This document shows, in pieces, positions 32,157 through 40,461 of a stretch of DNA of 64,000 nt. The notes under the pieces are model-generated. The model had not been told where the DNA came from, ran no database searches, and worked only from the letters and a program-made list of their open reading frames with translations. The stretch is taken from assembly GCA_016721425.1 (NCBI GenBank), contig JADKID010000038.1:806001-870000 (forward strand). Direction: 5' to 3'. Positions within the stretch are counted from its first letter, which is position 1, and each line of letters starts with the position of its first letter. Origin of the DNA: Bryobacterales bacterium (GTDB taxonomy: Bacteria; Acidobacteriota; Terriglobia; Bryobacterales; Bryobacteraceae). The translations under genes were made by a program, and so were the position numbers.

Positions 32157-32402
32157 ATGGACATCATGAAAATGCTGGCGGAATTACGCCAGGAGCGTGA
32201 GGCCATCGAGGAAGCGATTATCACCCTCGAGAGGCTGGCGCGCGGTCAAGGCAAGCGCCGCGGCCGTCCGCCAGCCTGGATGGCTGCGCTGAAGTCGAAG
32301 CAAGAGGACGAGGTCAAGGCTGACAAACCCGAGAAGGTTGACAAGCCTGTGGCCAAGAAGCGTGGGCGCCCGCCAAAGACTGCGGCGGCTCAGAGCGAGT
32401 AG
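32157..32402 (+). CDS. Small AT-hook protein with N-terminal coiled helix
   Basis: 81 residues. Residues 1-28 (MDIMKMLAELRQEREAIEEAIITLERLA) form a charged helix able to make a coiled coil. The rest is lysine-rich and unstructured, with two AT-hook cores: RRGRPPAW (about 35-42) and KRGRPPKT (about 69-76). AT-hooks insert the GRP turn into the DNA minor groove. This plan resembles HMGA-like or bacterial histone-like factors, and similar short AT-hook proteins recur in acidobacteria. A dimer would present four hooks. Its promoter carries paired operators and a strong terminator follows, so it is a free-standing, regulated gene. Confidence 0.72.
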   Translation: MDIMKMLAELRQEREAIEEAIITLERLARGQGKRRGRPPAWMAALKSKQEDEVKADKPEKVDKPVAKKRGRPPKTAAAQSE

Positions 32403-32429
32403 TCAAAGCTCGCCAATCAGCTTGAAATG

Positions 32430-32475
32430 ATCGGGCGCGGCCTGCCGAAGACAGCAGGCGGGCGCCCGATTTTTG
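32430..32475 (+). terminator. rho-independent terminator of the AT-hook gene
   Basis: ATCGGGCGC pairs with GCGCCCGAT and an inner CCTGC pairs with GCAGG, followed by TTTTTG. It lies 27 bases after the stop. The oppositely transcribed gene ends just beyond it. Confidence 0.75.
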
Positions 32476-32482
32476 TTAGATG

Positions 32483-34792
32483 CTACCGATAGAGCAGGTA
32501 CTTGGCACGGGTATCGAGGAAAGGTTGGATGGTTTCCTGCAGGCGCGGCTCGAGATTGCGGGGATCCTCGGCTTTCATGATGGCTTGGACGGCGGCGACG
32601 GAGCCGATGAGACGGCGGGAACCCTGGAAATCGATCTTCCCGGGGTAGAGTTTCTCCAGCGCTACGGCCAACTCGAGGCCCAAGCGGAGCGATGAGAAAG
32701 ACTCGCGATCCACGATGACGAAGCGCACACCTTCAATGGACCTCCCATTCAGGTTGGAGGCGTTGGGCGTGAAGCGGGTGGGATAGAAGCGAACGCCGGG
32801 CACCATCCGTTTGTTGAGATAGGCGGCGAGGGTGGCGCCGTGAATCCAATCGGCGCCGATCTGTTCGAACGGCGCGTTGGTGCCGCGGCCGACGGAGTAG
32901 TTTTTGGCGTACTCGATCATGCCGACGCCTGGATAGAGTAAAGCGGCGGTGAGGGACCTCATATTGGGGGACGGGTCCACCCAGGTGAGGCCGGTGGAAT
33001 CGAACCAATCGGAGCGGCGCCAGTTCTTCATGGGTACCACCTCGAGGTTGGCGTTTATGTGGTCCTCGGTATTGATCATGCGGGCGAGTTCGCCGAGTGT
33101 CATGCCGTGGCGAAGGGGGATACTCGTGCAGCCCACGAAGGAGATTTCGGCCGGATCGATCATGGGGCCTTCGACGTGGACGCCTGTAATCGGATTAGGG
33201 CGATCGAGAACATAGAAGGGAATGTGGGCGTCGGCGGCGGCCTGCATGGCGTTCTTCATGGTGGAGACGTAGGTGTAGAAGCGGGCGCCGATGTCCTGGA
33301 TATCAAAGACGAGGACGTCGATTTGGGCGAGGGCGGCGCCGGATGGTTTGCGATCTGCCCCGCGGTAGAGGCTAAAGATGGTAAGGCCGGAATTGGCGTC
33401 TTTGGAATTGGCGACGTTTTCGTGGTCCTCTTTGCCGGCGATGCCGTGTTCCGGGGAGAAGAGGGCTGTGAGTTTCACGCCGGCAGCGAGCATGGCATCG
33501 ATATTGCGCTGGCCGGAGCGGGCGAAGCCGGTGTGATTGGTGATAAGGCCCACTCGCTTGCCCTGAAGGCGGGCGAATTTTTCGGCGGCGAGGACGTCGA
33601 TACCGGTAAGGACCTCGGCATTGCGGCCGATGGCGCGGGCAGGTTGCAGCTCATTGAAACCGGTGACATGGACGTCCTGGGAATCGATGCCGAGGGAGGC
33701 GGCGGCGATGGTGGCGACGCGGGCGCGCAGGCTGGTCATCGCCGGGCGGAGCGTGGGGTGGACGCTATTGGCGAGGAGGATGACGAAGGTCCTGGAAGCG
33801 GGGTCGATCCAAAGGGAAGTGCCGGTGAAGCCGGTGTGGCCGTAGGAGCCGATGGGGAAGAGCTCGCCGCGATTGCCGGAGAAGGGGGAATCAATATCCC
33901 AACCGAGACCGCGCAGGGTGGGCTGGGAGGGGGGGGTATTCGGCTGGGTAAACTTCTTGACGGTGAGTGGGGAGACGATGCGGGCGCCGTCGAGTTCGCC
34001 GAGATTGAGGAGAAACGTAGCGAAGCGGGCGAGATCGGCGGCGGTGGTAAAGAGGCCGGCGTGTCCGGCGACGCCTCCCATGAAGCGAGTGGTGGGATCG
34101 TGAACGACACCGCGCAAGGGCTTGCCGGCCCACATCTCGGTGGGGGCGATGCGGGGGCGCCAGGAGGCTGGCGGATTGAAGGTGGACTCCATCATGCGAA
34201 GCGGGAGGAAGATCTCGTCGCGGACAAACTGATCGAGCGGTTTGCCGCTGACCTTGTGCACGATCTCGCCGAGCAGGATGAAGTTGATATCGGAGTAGAT
34301 CATTCGTTCGCCGGGCTCGGCGATGGGTCTGTCGATTAGGGCCTTTTGGATTCCCGTGCTGTAGCCGGACCATTCGGGCTTGAGGTCCACGTCGGGGCGC
34401 ATGCCGGAGAAGTGAGTGAGAAGCTGCCGGACGGTGATGTCGCTTTTGCCGTTTTGAAAATCGGGCAGGTAGACGGTGACTTTGTCGGCGAGGCGGACTT
34501 TGCCCTGCTCGAAGAGACGCATGACGGCGGACGTGGTGGCGACGACCTTAGTGAGAGAGGCGGCGTCGAAGATGGTGTCGGTGGTCATCGCTTCGCGCGC
34601 CGGAACGAGGGCGCGCTGGCCGTAAGCCTTGAGATGGAGGATCTTGCCCGGCTGGCCGATCAGGCATACGGCGCCAGGGATTTTGTCGGCGGCGATGGCC
34701 TCCTCGATGGCGGCGTCGATATCGGCGGAGCCCCGAAAGGGAACTTGCGCGGCGAGCAGTGCGGGTAGGAGAAAGGGAATGAGATGCTTCAT
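32483..34792 (-). CDS. Serine hydrolase (beta-lactamase fold) fused to NamZ-type exo-N-acetylmuramidase (DUF1343)
   Basis: 769 residues with a signal peptide (MKHLIPFLLPALLAAQ). Residues 20-385 form a class-C beta-lactamase/esterase-like domain with S79-x-x-K82 (SLTK), Y166-S-D, and H319-T-G. Residues from about 393 (VLTGIDVLAAEKFARLQGKRVGLITNH) to the end are a complete DUF1343 domain, the NamZ exo-beta-N-acetylmuramidase. In Bacillus the separate neighbours YbbE (AmiE) and YbbC (NamZ) strip the peptide and release MurNAc from wall fragments. Here they form one exported enzyme. It overlaps the pterin dehydratase gene by ATGA. Confidence 0.9.
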   Translation of the reverse strand: MKHLIPFLLPALLAAQVPFRGSADIDAAIEEAIAADKIPGAVCLIGQPGKILHLKAYGQRALVPAREAMTTDTIFDAASLTKVVATTSAVMRLFEQGKVRLADKVTVYLPDFQNGKSDITVRQLLTHFSGMRPDVDLKPEWSGYSTGIQKALIDRPIAEPGERMIYSDINFILLGEIVHKVSGKPLDQFVRDEIFLPLRMMESTFNPPASWRPRIAPTEMWAGKPLRGVVHDPTTRFMGGVAGHAGLFTTAADLARFATFLLNLGELDGARIVSPLTVKKFTQPNTPPSQPTLRGLGWDIDSPFSGNRGELFPIGSYGHTGFTGTSLWIDPASRTFVILLANSVHPTLRPAMTSLRARVATIAAASLGIDSQDVHVTGFNELQPARAIGRNAEVLTGIDVLAAEKFARLQGKRVGLITNHTGFARSGQRNIDAMLAAGVKLTALFSPEHGIAGKEDHENVANSKDANSGLTIFSLYRGADRKPSGAALAQIDVLVFDIQDIGARFYTYVSTMKNAMQAAADAHIPFYVLDRPNPITGVHVEGPMIDPAEISFVGCTSIPLRHGMTLGELARMINTEDHINANLEVVPMKNWRRSDWFDSTGLTWVDPSPNMRSLTAALLYPGVGMIEYAKNYSVGRGTNAPFEQIGADWIHGATLAAYLNKRMVPGVRFYPTRFTPNASNLNGRSIEGVRFVIVDRESFSSLRLGLELAVALEKLYPGKIDFQGSRRLIGSVAAVQAIMKAEDPRNLEPRLQETIQPFLDTRAKYLLYR

Positions 34793-35079
34793 TGGAGTCG
34801 TTTAGCGATGGATTCGAGCAGGAGAGCGAGGTCGAGGTCCTTCTGAGTGATGCCGCCGGCGTCGTGAGTGGAGAGGTTGACGCTGACGCGGTTGTAGACG
34901 TTGCACCATTCTGGATGGTGGTTCATGCGTTCGATGGCGGTGGCGGCGGTGGCCATGAAGCCGAAGGCATGGGTGAAATCGGGAAATGTGTAGGTGCGGT
35001 GGAGCTGGCCATCGAGGATGGTCCAACCGGGGAGAGCGGCGAGGGCGGTTTCGAGTTGGGCGTTGGTGAGTAGGGACAT
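34789..35079 (-). CDS. phhB: Pterin-4a-carbinolamine dehydratase
   Basis: 96 residues, full family length. It dehydrates 4a-hydroxytetrahydrobiopterin after aromatic amino acid hydroxylation to quinonoid dihydropterin. FPDFTHAFGFMATAATAIERMNHHPEWCNVYNRVSVNLSTHDAGGIT shows the conserved His pair (MNHHPEW) and the later STHD motif. The start at 35079 is four bases after the SDR stop, and the stop overlaps the serine-hydrolase start, so it is mid-operon. No phenylalanine hydroxylase is present in the window. Confidence 0.94.
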   Translation of the reverse strand: MSLLTNAQLETALAALPGWTILDGQLHRTYTFPDFTHAFGFMATAATAIERMNHHPEWCNVYNRVSVNLSTHDAGGITQKDLDLALLLESIAKRLQ

Positions 35080-35083
35080 GGTC

Positions 35084-35770
35084 TTAGGCTTGGCCGTAGA
35101 TGGGGAGGAGAGCGCCGTTGACGTCCTGGGAGGCGTCGGAGGCGAGCCAGACGAGGAGGCCGGCGATGGATTGGGGAGAGACCCAGAGGGCGGGGTTGGC
35201 GGCTGGCATGGCGGCACGGTTGGCCGCGGTATCGATGGTGGAAGGCAGGACGACATTGGCCGTGACGCCGGTGTGGACGTTTTCGGCGGCGATGACCTGC
35301 ACGAGCGCGTGAAGAGCGGCTTTGGATGCGGCGTAGGCGGAGAGGCCGGCGGGCATGGTGACGCCGGCGCGGGAGCCGATGGCGATGAGGCGGCCGCGAC
35401 GCTGGGCGAGCATGGGCGGCAGGGCGGCGCGGAAGAGCGAGAAAGCGGCGCGGGCATTGAGGTCCATCATGCGGTCCCACGTATCGAGGGGCGTATCCTG
35501 GGCGGCGCCGCCGGCGTCGAAGCCCCCCATGAGGTGCACCGCTGCATCGAGCGTGGGGCGAGCGGCGAGGACGGCCGCGACGGCTCCGGCGGCGCCGGAT
35601 GGGTCCGAGAGATCGGCGGTGATGGCTAGGTCGCAGTGCTGCAAGTGGGCGGCGTGGCGGGCAGCGCCGGCCACGAAAGCGCCTGCCGCCCGGAATGCCA
35701 GGCAAACCCCTTCGCCCAGTGCGCCGGAGGCGCCCGTGACGAGGACGGTTTTTTGAGCCAGGAGATCCAT
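35084..35770 (-). CDS. Short-chain dehydrogenase resembling dihydropteridine reductase
   Basis: 228 residues with the SDR glycine motif TGASGALG and the catalytic S...Y-A-A-S-K (SRAG, YAASKAA). Two features point to the dihydropteridine-reductase (DHPR) branch: VHLMGGFDAGG in place of the usual NNAG, and LPSTIDTAANRAAMPAANPALW, close to the DHPR segment LPVTLDTPMNRKSMP. The neighbour makes its predicted substrate, quinonoid dihydropterin. ATG at 35770 is chosen over GTG at 35803. CATAAT (35777-35782) is a plausible -10 box, leaderless. Confidence 0.78.
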   Translation of the reverse strand: MDLLAQKTVLVTGASGALGEGVCLAFRAAGAFVAGAARHAAHLQHCDLAITADLSDPSGAAGAVAAVLAARPTLDAAVHLMGGFDAGGAAQDTPLDTWDRMMDLNARAAFSLFRAALPPMLAQRRGRLIAIGSRAGVTMPAGLSAYAASKAALHALVQVIAAENVHTGVTANVVLPSTIDTAANRAAMPAANPALWVSPQSIAGLLVWLASDASQDVNGALLPIYGQA

Positions 35771-35776
35771 GGACTC

Positions 35777-35784
35777 ATTATGAT
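35777..35784. promoter_or_regulatory. overlapping divergent -10 boxes between the SDR and Memo genes
   Basis: Minus-strand CATAAT (35777-35782) and plus-strand TATGAT (35779-35784) overlap in a 17-base gap between the two starts. Both mRNAs would be leaderless or nearly so. Confidence 0.3.
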
Positions 35785-35787
35785 GGA

Positions 35788-37017
35788 GTGGTGTCGAAAC
35801 CACTACCGCGCCTGCGAATGGACCTGGATTTCATGCCGTCTCCGGTGGAAGACCGGCCGGGGCTGTTGATCCGCGATCCGTTCCACTATTCCGATGTCAC
35901 GCTGATCATCCCGCCGCCGCTGGTGCCATTGCTGAGCATGATGGACGGCGAGCAGACGGAGGATGAGATGCGGCGGGTGCTGCTCGACATGACGCAGGAT
36001 CTGCGGGTGGGCGAGGTGCAGGATCATCTGCTGGAGGCGCTGGGCCAGGCGGGATTTGTTGAGGGCGAGGTGTTTGAGGAGATGCGCGCGGCGCGGGAGA
36101 GTGCGTTTGCGGCGGAGGAGGTGCGAATGCCGGCCCACGCGGGCGGCGCCTATCCGGAGGATGGCGAGGAGTTGGGCGCGTGGATGGCGCATCAGCGGAT
36201 GGGCGCGGCGGATGAGGGCGGCGGGGGCTTGATTGGAATTGCGGCGCCGCACGCCAGTCCGGACGGCGGCTGGGATTCCTACCGGCAGGCGTACCGGGCG
36301 CTGGGGCCGGCCGATGCCGAGCGGGTGTTCGTGATTCTTGGCACTTCGCACTATGGAGCGCCGGAGAGCTTTGGGCTGACGAGGAAGCGCTTTGTTACGC
36401 CGTTTGGCGAGGCGCGGACCGAAACCGGTCTAGTGGACTGGCTGGCGGCGCGTGCGCCGCGTGCTGTGAAGATGGAGGACTACTGCCACGCTGTGGAGCA
36501 CTCCATCGAGTTCCAGGTGGTGATGCTACAGGCGTTATACGGAGCGGATGTAAAGGTGTTGCCGATCCTGTGCGGACCGTTCGCCAAGAGCCTGTATCTG
36601 GGCGGAGCGCCGGAGTCCGATGAGGGCGTCAAGGAGTTCCTGGACTCGTTGGGCGAAATGAACGCGCGGGAAGGGAAGCGGCTGTGCTGGGTGCTGGGCG
36701 TGGATATGGCGCACATGGGCAAGCGCTACGGGGATCCGCTGGCGATGAAGGGGCAGGAGGGGGAGATGCTCAGCGTGGCGGCCCGCGACAAAGAGCGGAT
36801 TGAGAAGATGACGGCGGGCGACGCGGCGGGATTCTGGGATCTGATTCAACCCAACCATGATGATCTGAAGTGGTGCGGGAGCGCTCCGCTGTACACCTTT
36901 CTAAAGGCGGCGCCGGAGGCGCGGGGCGAGCTGAGGCACTATGAACATTGGGAAATCGACGAGGAAAGCGTTGTGACCTTTGGGGCGCTGGCGTTCCGCG
37001 GGAGCGGGGCCCGGTAG
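35788..37017 (+). CDS. Memo-family (AmmeMemoRadiSam system protein B) protein with N-terminal extension
   Basis: 409 residues. From about residue 112 it is a Memo/MEMO1-like domain of the dioxygenase-related fold, with metal-region motifs IAAPHASPDGG, ILGTSHYG, HAVEHSIEFQ and DMAHMGKRYGD. In the AmmeMemoRadiSam system this protein works with AMMECR1 and a radical-SAM enzyme; neither is nearby. Residues 1 to about 110 (LLIRDPFHYSDVTLIIPPPLVPLLSMMDGEQTEDEM...) look like a PqqD-type winged helix. The start is GTG at 35788 or 35791; ATG at 35818 is possible. Confidence 0.85.
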   Translation: MVSKPLPRLRMDLDFMPSPVEDRPGLLIRDPFHYSDVTLIIPPPLVPLLSMMDGEQTEDEMRRVLLDMTQDLRVGEVQDHLLEALGQAGFVEGEVFEEMRAARESAFAAEEVRMPAHAGGAYPEDGEELGAWMAHQRMGAADEGGGGLIGIAAPHASPDGGWDSYRQAYRALGPADAERVFVILGTSHYGAPESFGLTRKRFVTPFGEARTETGLVDWLAARAPRAVKMEDYCHAVEHSIEFQVVMLQALYGADVKVLPILCGPFAKSLYLGGAPESDEGVKEFLDSLGEMNAREGKRLCWVLGVDMAHMGKRYGDPLAMKGQEGEMLSVAARDKERIEKMTAGDAAGFWDLIQPNHDDLKWCGSAPLYTFLKAAPEARGELRHYEHWEIDEESVVTFGALAFRGSGAR

Positions 37018-37044
37018 GCGGTTTACATTTTTCTCGCTAGTTTG

Positions 37045-37073
37045 TTGCGGCACCGGACGGGCGCCAATATACT
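37045..37073 (+). promoter_or_regulatory. promoter (TTGCGG-N17-TATACT) for the genes at 37143 and 37357
   Basis: TTGCGG at 37045-37050, a 17-base spacer, and TATACT at 37068-37073. The predicted leader is about 60 bases and contains a GGGCGC-tt-GCGCCC hairpin (37093-37106). Confidence 0.45.
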
Positions 37074-37142
37074 TGTTCAACGGAACCTATCGGGGCGCTT
37101 GCGCCCGGCACGTCTCACAGAGTAATGGGAGATAGCAGATCG

Positions 37143-37367
37143 ATGGAGCAGACTTGGCGGCAGGCGATGAGGACCAAAGATCTGGTTCCGTGTGCCGTAG
37201 TGCGCCTTGGCGAACGGGCACTGATTGCGTGCCTCGCCTATCGCGCGGCGGATGGCGTGTGGCGCGCGATAGGGGAGTGGTGCTGGCCGAGCGGTGTATC
37301 GTTGGAGTGGGCGGGCATGGGCGCAGTAGCCTTTGAAGTAGTGGAGGCGATGTCGAGTGCTGGGTAG
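37143..37367 (+). CDS. Small hypothetical protein upstream of the LssY_C gene
   Basis: 74 residues from ATG 37143 (GGGAG ten bases upstream); ATG 37125 would add six. The sequence (TWRQAMRTKDLVPCAVVRLGERALIACLAYRAADGVWRAIGEWCWPSGVSLEW...) is compact and Trp/Cys-containing, with no known motif. It overlaps the next gene by 11 bases, so they are co-translated. Confidence 0.55.
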   Translation: MEQTWRQAMRTKDLVPCAVVRLGERALIACLAYRAADGVWRAIGEWCWPSGVSLEWAGMGAVAFEVVEAMSSAG

Positions 37368-38790
37368 TGTTTGCATGATTGTTGGTCTTCTGATCCTGAT
37401 GGCAGCCCGGGCGCGGGCTGGCGTACCGGAGGTGGAGGTTCGTCTGGAGAGCCACCTGACCAGCTATGCAACCAAGGCAGGCACTGAGTTTTCGGCCATT
37501 GTGATTTCGCCGCTGGAGAGCTACGGCGAGGTGTTGATGCCGCCGGGGACGCGGATCTGGGGGCGGGTACAGAAGGCGTCGGCGATCGGCTATGGGATCC
37601 GGCGCGAGCGTGCCTCGCTGGACCTGGAGTTTCGCGAATACGAACTGGCGGACGGGCGGCGGTATCCGCTGGAGGCAGCTCTTCACACTGTATCGAATGC
37701 ACGGGAAGAGGTAACGCGCGATGGGCGGGTGCGAGGCATCCTGGCGGCGGACAGCCCCTATGGATTGCTGAGCTCGGTGTGGCTGCGTCCCAGCCTGAAT
37801 GTGCCGGCCAGTCTGACGAGTGCAACCGGGATGGTTTGGACCAGGATGGCGCTGGGGCCGATGGGCACACTCGGATTGATCGGCGTTCGGATGCTGGTGT
37901 TGCGGTGGCCGGAGCCGGAGATCCACATGCCGCCCGGCACCGAGATGAAGCTCGCTATCGTGTCATTACCGGCAGATGCGCCGCGGTTTCCGGTGGAGGT
38001 TTGCGAACCACTGGACGCGGGGATACAGAATGAACTGCTGAGCCGGTCGCACCTGGTGAGCAAGCCTGACGGGCGAATGGCGCAGGATATCATCAACGTT
38101 GCTTTCGTCGGGACGCGGGACCAACTTGTAAGGTCTTTTGAGCTGGCGGGGTGGTCCACCGCGGAGACGATGACGCGGCGCTCGTTTGCGCGAAGCTACA
38201 AGGCGCTGACGCGGCGCCAAGGCTATTCGACGGCGCCAGTATCGCTTCTGCTTCACGAGAACAAGGGCCCCGACCTGGTATTCCAAAAGAGCTGGAATAC
38301 ACTCTCCAAGCGGCACCATGTGCGGATTTGGAACGCGGGCATGGCGGATGGCCGCGAGTTGTGGGTGGGGGCCGGCACACACGACGTCGGTTTCATTTTT
38401 GACAGGAGGGCCGTGACCTTTACGCATCAGATCGATCCCCGGATCGATTCCGAGCGGGCCAAGATCGTCAACGATCTGACGTACGCGGCGTGCACCGAGC
38501 ATGTGCATTACCTGGACCGGCGCGAGGCGATCCGGCGGCCCACAGGGCGGCCCGGTGTGCGCTCGGATGGCGCCCTGGCCGTGGTGGCGCTCCAGAACTG
38601 CAACGGGAAGTTGCCTGGGGAGGGGCTGGTGGTGCCCAAGCAACCGGGCGGCGCATTGAAGCTCCTCACCCGGCGGCTTCTCTTGGAGACGCGGCACACG
38701 ATTCTACGCGGTAACGTGGTGTATCTGGCTTACCGGGCATTCCGCTGGCGAACCACCGGATTTCAAGCTGTGTCGTCGGTAGCGGAGTGA
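37357..38790 (+). CDS. LssY C-terminal domain protein, exported
   Basis: 477 residues from GTG 37357 (GGAGG upstream); ATG 37375 is an alternative. The leader is MIVGLLILMAARARAG. A beta-rich N-terminal part (40-230) carries repeated V.LPPGT-like strands. The C-terminal domain from about 255 matches LssY_C: WSTAETMTRRSFARSYKALTRR, YSTAPVSLLLHENKGPDLVFQKSWNTLSKRHHVRIWNAG, LWVGAGTHDVGFIFDRR, THQIDPRIDSERAKIVNDL. The domain's function is unknown; in Legionella it is fused to a PAP2 phosphatase, absent here. Confidence 0.8.
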   Translation: MLGSVCMIVGLLILMAARARAGVPEVEVRLESHLTSYATKAGTEFSAIVISPLESYGEVLMPPGTRIWGRVQKASAIGYGIRRERASLDLEFREYELADGRRYPLEAALHTVSNAREEVTRDGRVRGILAADSPYGLLSSVWLRPSLNVPASLTSATGMVWTRMALGPMGTLGLIGVRMLVLRWPEPEIHMPPGTEMKLAIVSLPADAPRFPVEVCEPLDAGIQNELLSRSHLVSKPDGRMAQDIINVAFVGTRDQLVRSFELAGWSTAETMTRRSFARSYKALTRRQGYSTAPVSLLLHENKGPDLVFQKSWNTLSKRHHVRIWNAGMADGRELWVGAGTHDVGFIFDRRAVTFTHQIDPRIDSERAKIVNDLTYAACTEHVHYLDRREAIRRPTGRPGVRSDGALAVVALQNCNGKLPGEGLVVPKQPGGALKLLTRRLLLETRHTILRGNVVYLAYRAFRWRTTGFQAVSSVAE

Positions 38791-38797
38791 TTCGCGG

Positions 38798-39964
38798 TCA
38801 GTCCGGCACTCCGGCCATCCAGTAGCCGGGGCGGGTGCGAACCTTCAATTCCGGGCGGTTGACGATGACCACGATCTTGTGGAATCCACCCTCCACCTTG
38901 TTGTCGGGATTGTAGGACAGGATGTACTGCGAGCGGATCTCGGTGCCGATGGCGGCGATGGCGCGTTCGAGATCTGCCTGGGTGAGGAATGAATGTTCCC
39001 GGCCGCCGGTGAACTGGGTGTAGACCTCGGCGGGATTCTTGACGAAGATCGCTTTGGCGGCAGTAAATATCTCTTCCAGGACGGGGACCAGGTCGCCTGC
39101 CATACCCTGAGTGCCGTGAATCTGGTTGACGGTGGTGGGGTCTTGCGAGGCGCCGGGCGGCATGGGGCGGGCGCCGGCGGGGAAGGGATCAGGGCGGGGA
39201 GCCACGGGTCTGGCGGTGAGGCGGCTGACGAAGCGGCTGATGTTGAGCGTATAGACGTCCACGTTTTGCAATTGCAGGCCGAGGGCGACCTCTTTGACGC
39301 CAACCTCCGAGGAGCGATCCATTGTTTCGGCGATGAGGAGGATGACCTTGCGGCGATCCTTTTTGTTCTGCAGCAGCCGGGTGGCGAGTTGAACGGAATC
39401 GTTGAGACGGCTGTTCTGGCCGCCTGGTTTGAGCTTGCTGACGGCGGCGTTGATGCGATCGGGATCGTTGGTGAAATCCTGGATGACATCCACGCGGTGA
39501 TCGAAGCTGATGATGGCAGCCTCACCGTCCTGGCCGATCAGCATGTCGTGGAGGACGTTGCCCATCCTAGAGATTTTGGGGAGGACGGCCTCGATGTTGG
39601 CGCTCTTCTGGATGCAGATAACGAGTGAGAGCGGAAGGAACGTCACGTCGCGGTTGATCTGCTGCAGTTTGTGGTTGTCGTAGAGCTGGAAATCCTGTGG
39701 GCGGAGTCCGTTGATGGTTCTGCCCTTTTTGTCGGTAACCGAAGTAGGCACAAGGACGATCTGAACCGACTGGCGGAAGGTGGGGGTATCTTCCTGCGGG
39801 GCTGCCGTGCCTGGTGCGACGCGTGGAGGCGCGGCGGGGCGGGGCGCGGCCGTGCCCGGCATGATGCGCGGCGGTGTCTGAGCGAAGGCGGCGAGCGAGA
39901 TCAGGGTGGTGGCGGCGAGCCCGAGTACGATTCTCATCAACATAGTGGACGTATTGCGATTCAT
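38798..39964 (-). CDS. VWFA-related Acidobacterial domain protein
   Basis: 388-residue exported protein with a signal peptide (about 1-29), a Pro/Ala-rich linker, and a VWFA-like fold characteristic of acidobacteria (TIGR03436). It opens VQIVLVPTSVTDKKGRTINGLRPQDFQLYDNHKLQQI and ends IRSQYILSYNPDNKVEGGFHKIVVIVNRPELKVRTRPGYW. The canonical MIDAS DxSxS is degenerate here (ICIQKSANI), so metal-ion adhesion is doubtful. Its start overlaps the mog stop by ATGA, which ties an envelope protein to the molybdenum cofactor operon. Confidence 0.9.
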   Translation of the reverse strand: MNRNTSTMLMRIVLGLAATTLISLAAFAQTPPRIMPGTAAPRPAAPPRVAPGTAAPQEDTPTFRQSVQIVLVPTSVTDKKGRTINGLRPQDFQLYDNHKLQQINRDVTFLPLSLVICIQKSANIEAVLPKISRMGNVLHDMLIGQDGEAAIISFDHRVDVIQDFTNDPDRINAAVSKLKPGGQNSRLNDSVQLATRLLQNKKDRRKVILLIAETMDRSSEVGVKEVALGLQLQNVDVYTLNISRFVSRLTARPVAPRPDPFPAGARPMPPGASQDPTTVNQIHGTQGMAGDLVPVLEEIFTAAKAIFVKNPAEVYTQFTGGREHSFLTQADLERAIAAIGTEIRSQYILSYNPDNKVEGGFHKIVVIVNRPELKVRTRPGYWMAGVPD

Positions 39965-40461
39965 GGCAGTTTCGATTCCTCGACGTGGGCCGTGTTGCCC
40001 CGCAGCAGCTCAACAATATGAGGTATTAAATCCACGATAGCACTCAGGGACTGGGGCGCACCCTTTGGGGAGCCGGGCAGATTAACGATGAGCGATGCGC
40101 CGCGGGTGCCTGCGAGCGAGCGGGAGAGCACGGCGCGGCGCGTAGATTTCAAGCCCTCGGCCCGCATGAGCTCGGCGAGCCCAGGCAGCTCCTTATGGAG
40201 GATGGGCCGGGTGGCCTCAGGAGTGATGTCGCGGGAAGTGATGCCGGTGCCGCCGGTGGTGAGGATGAGGTCGTAGCGGCCGGAGTCCGCCAGTTGGCGG
40301 AGCGCGTCGGTGACGATAGCCTGCTCGTCGGGGAGGATCTGGGTATGGCGGAGAGACCAGCCTTGCCCGGCGCAGAGGGCTGCGACGGCGGGTCCGGAGA
40401 GATCGGCGCGGGCGCCGGCGTGGGCGGAATCTGAGATGGTGAGGATAGCGGTGCGGATCAT
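39961..40461 (-). CDS. mog: Molybdopterin adenylyltransferase (MogA/MoaB)
   Basis: 166 residues. It activates molybdopterin by adenylation for metal insertion. The family motifs are ILTTGGTGITSRDITPEAT and LIVNLPGSPKGAPQSL, with IRTAILTISDSAHAG at the start. It overlaps moaC (40458-40461) and the VWFA gene by ATGA each. Confidence 0.93.
   Translation of the reverse strand: MIRTAILTISDSAHAGARADLSGPAVAALCAGQGWSLRHTQILPDEQAIVTDALRQLADSGRYDLILTTGGTGITSRDITPEATRPILHKELPGLAELMRAEGLKSTRRAVLSRSLAGTRGASLIVNLPGSPKGAPQSLSAIVDLIPHIVELLRGNTAHVEESKLP

Noticed and set aside
33059..34339. 426-codon plus-strand frame over the NamZ fusion
   Set aside because: Shadow of a gene with clear catalytic motifs on the other strand.
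37074..37142. Riboswitch in the leader with the GGGCGC-tt-GCGCCC hairpin
   Set aside because: Only one short stem is present, with no conserved aptamer core or alternative pairing.
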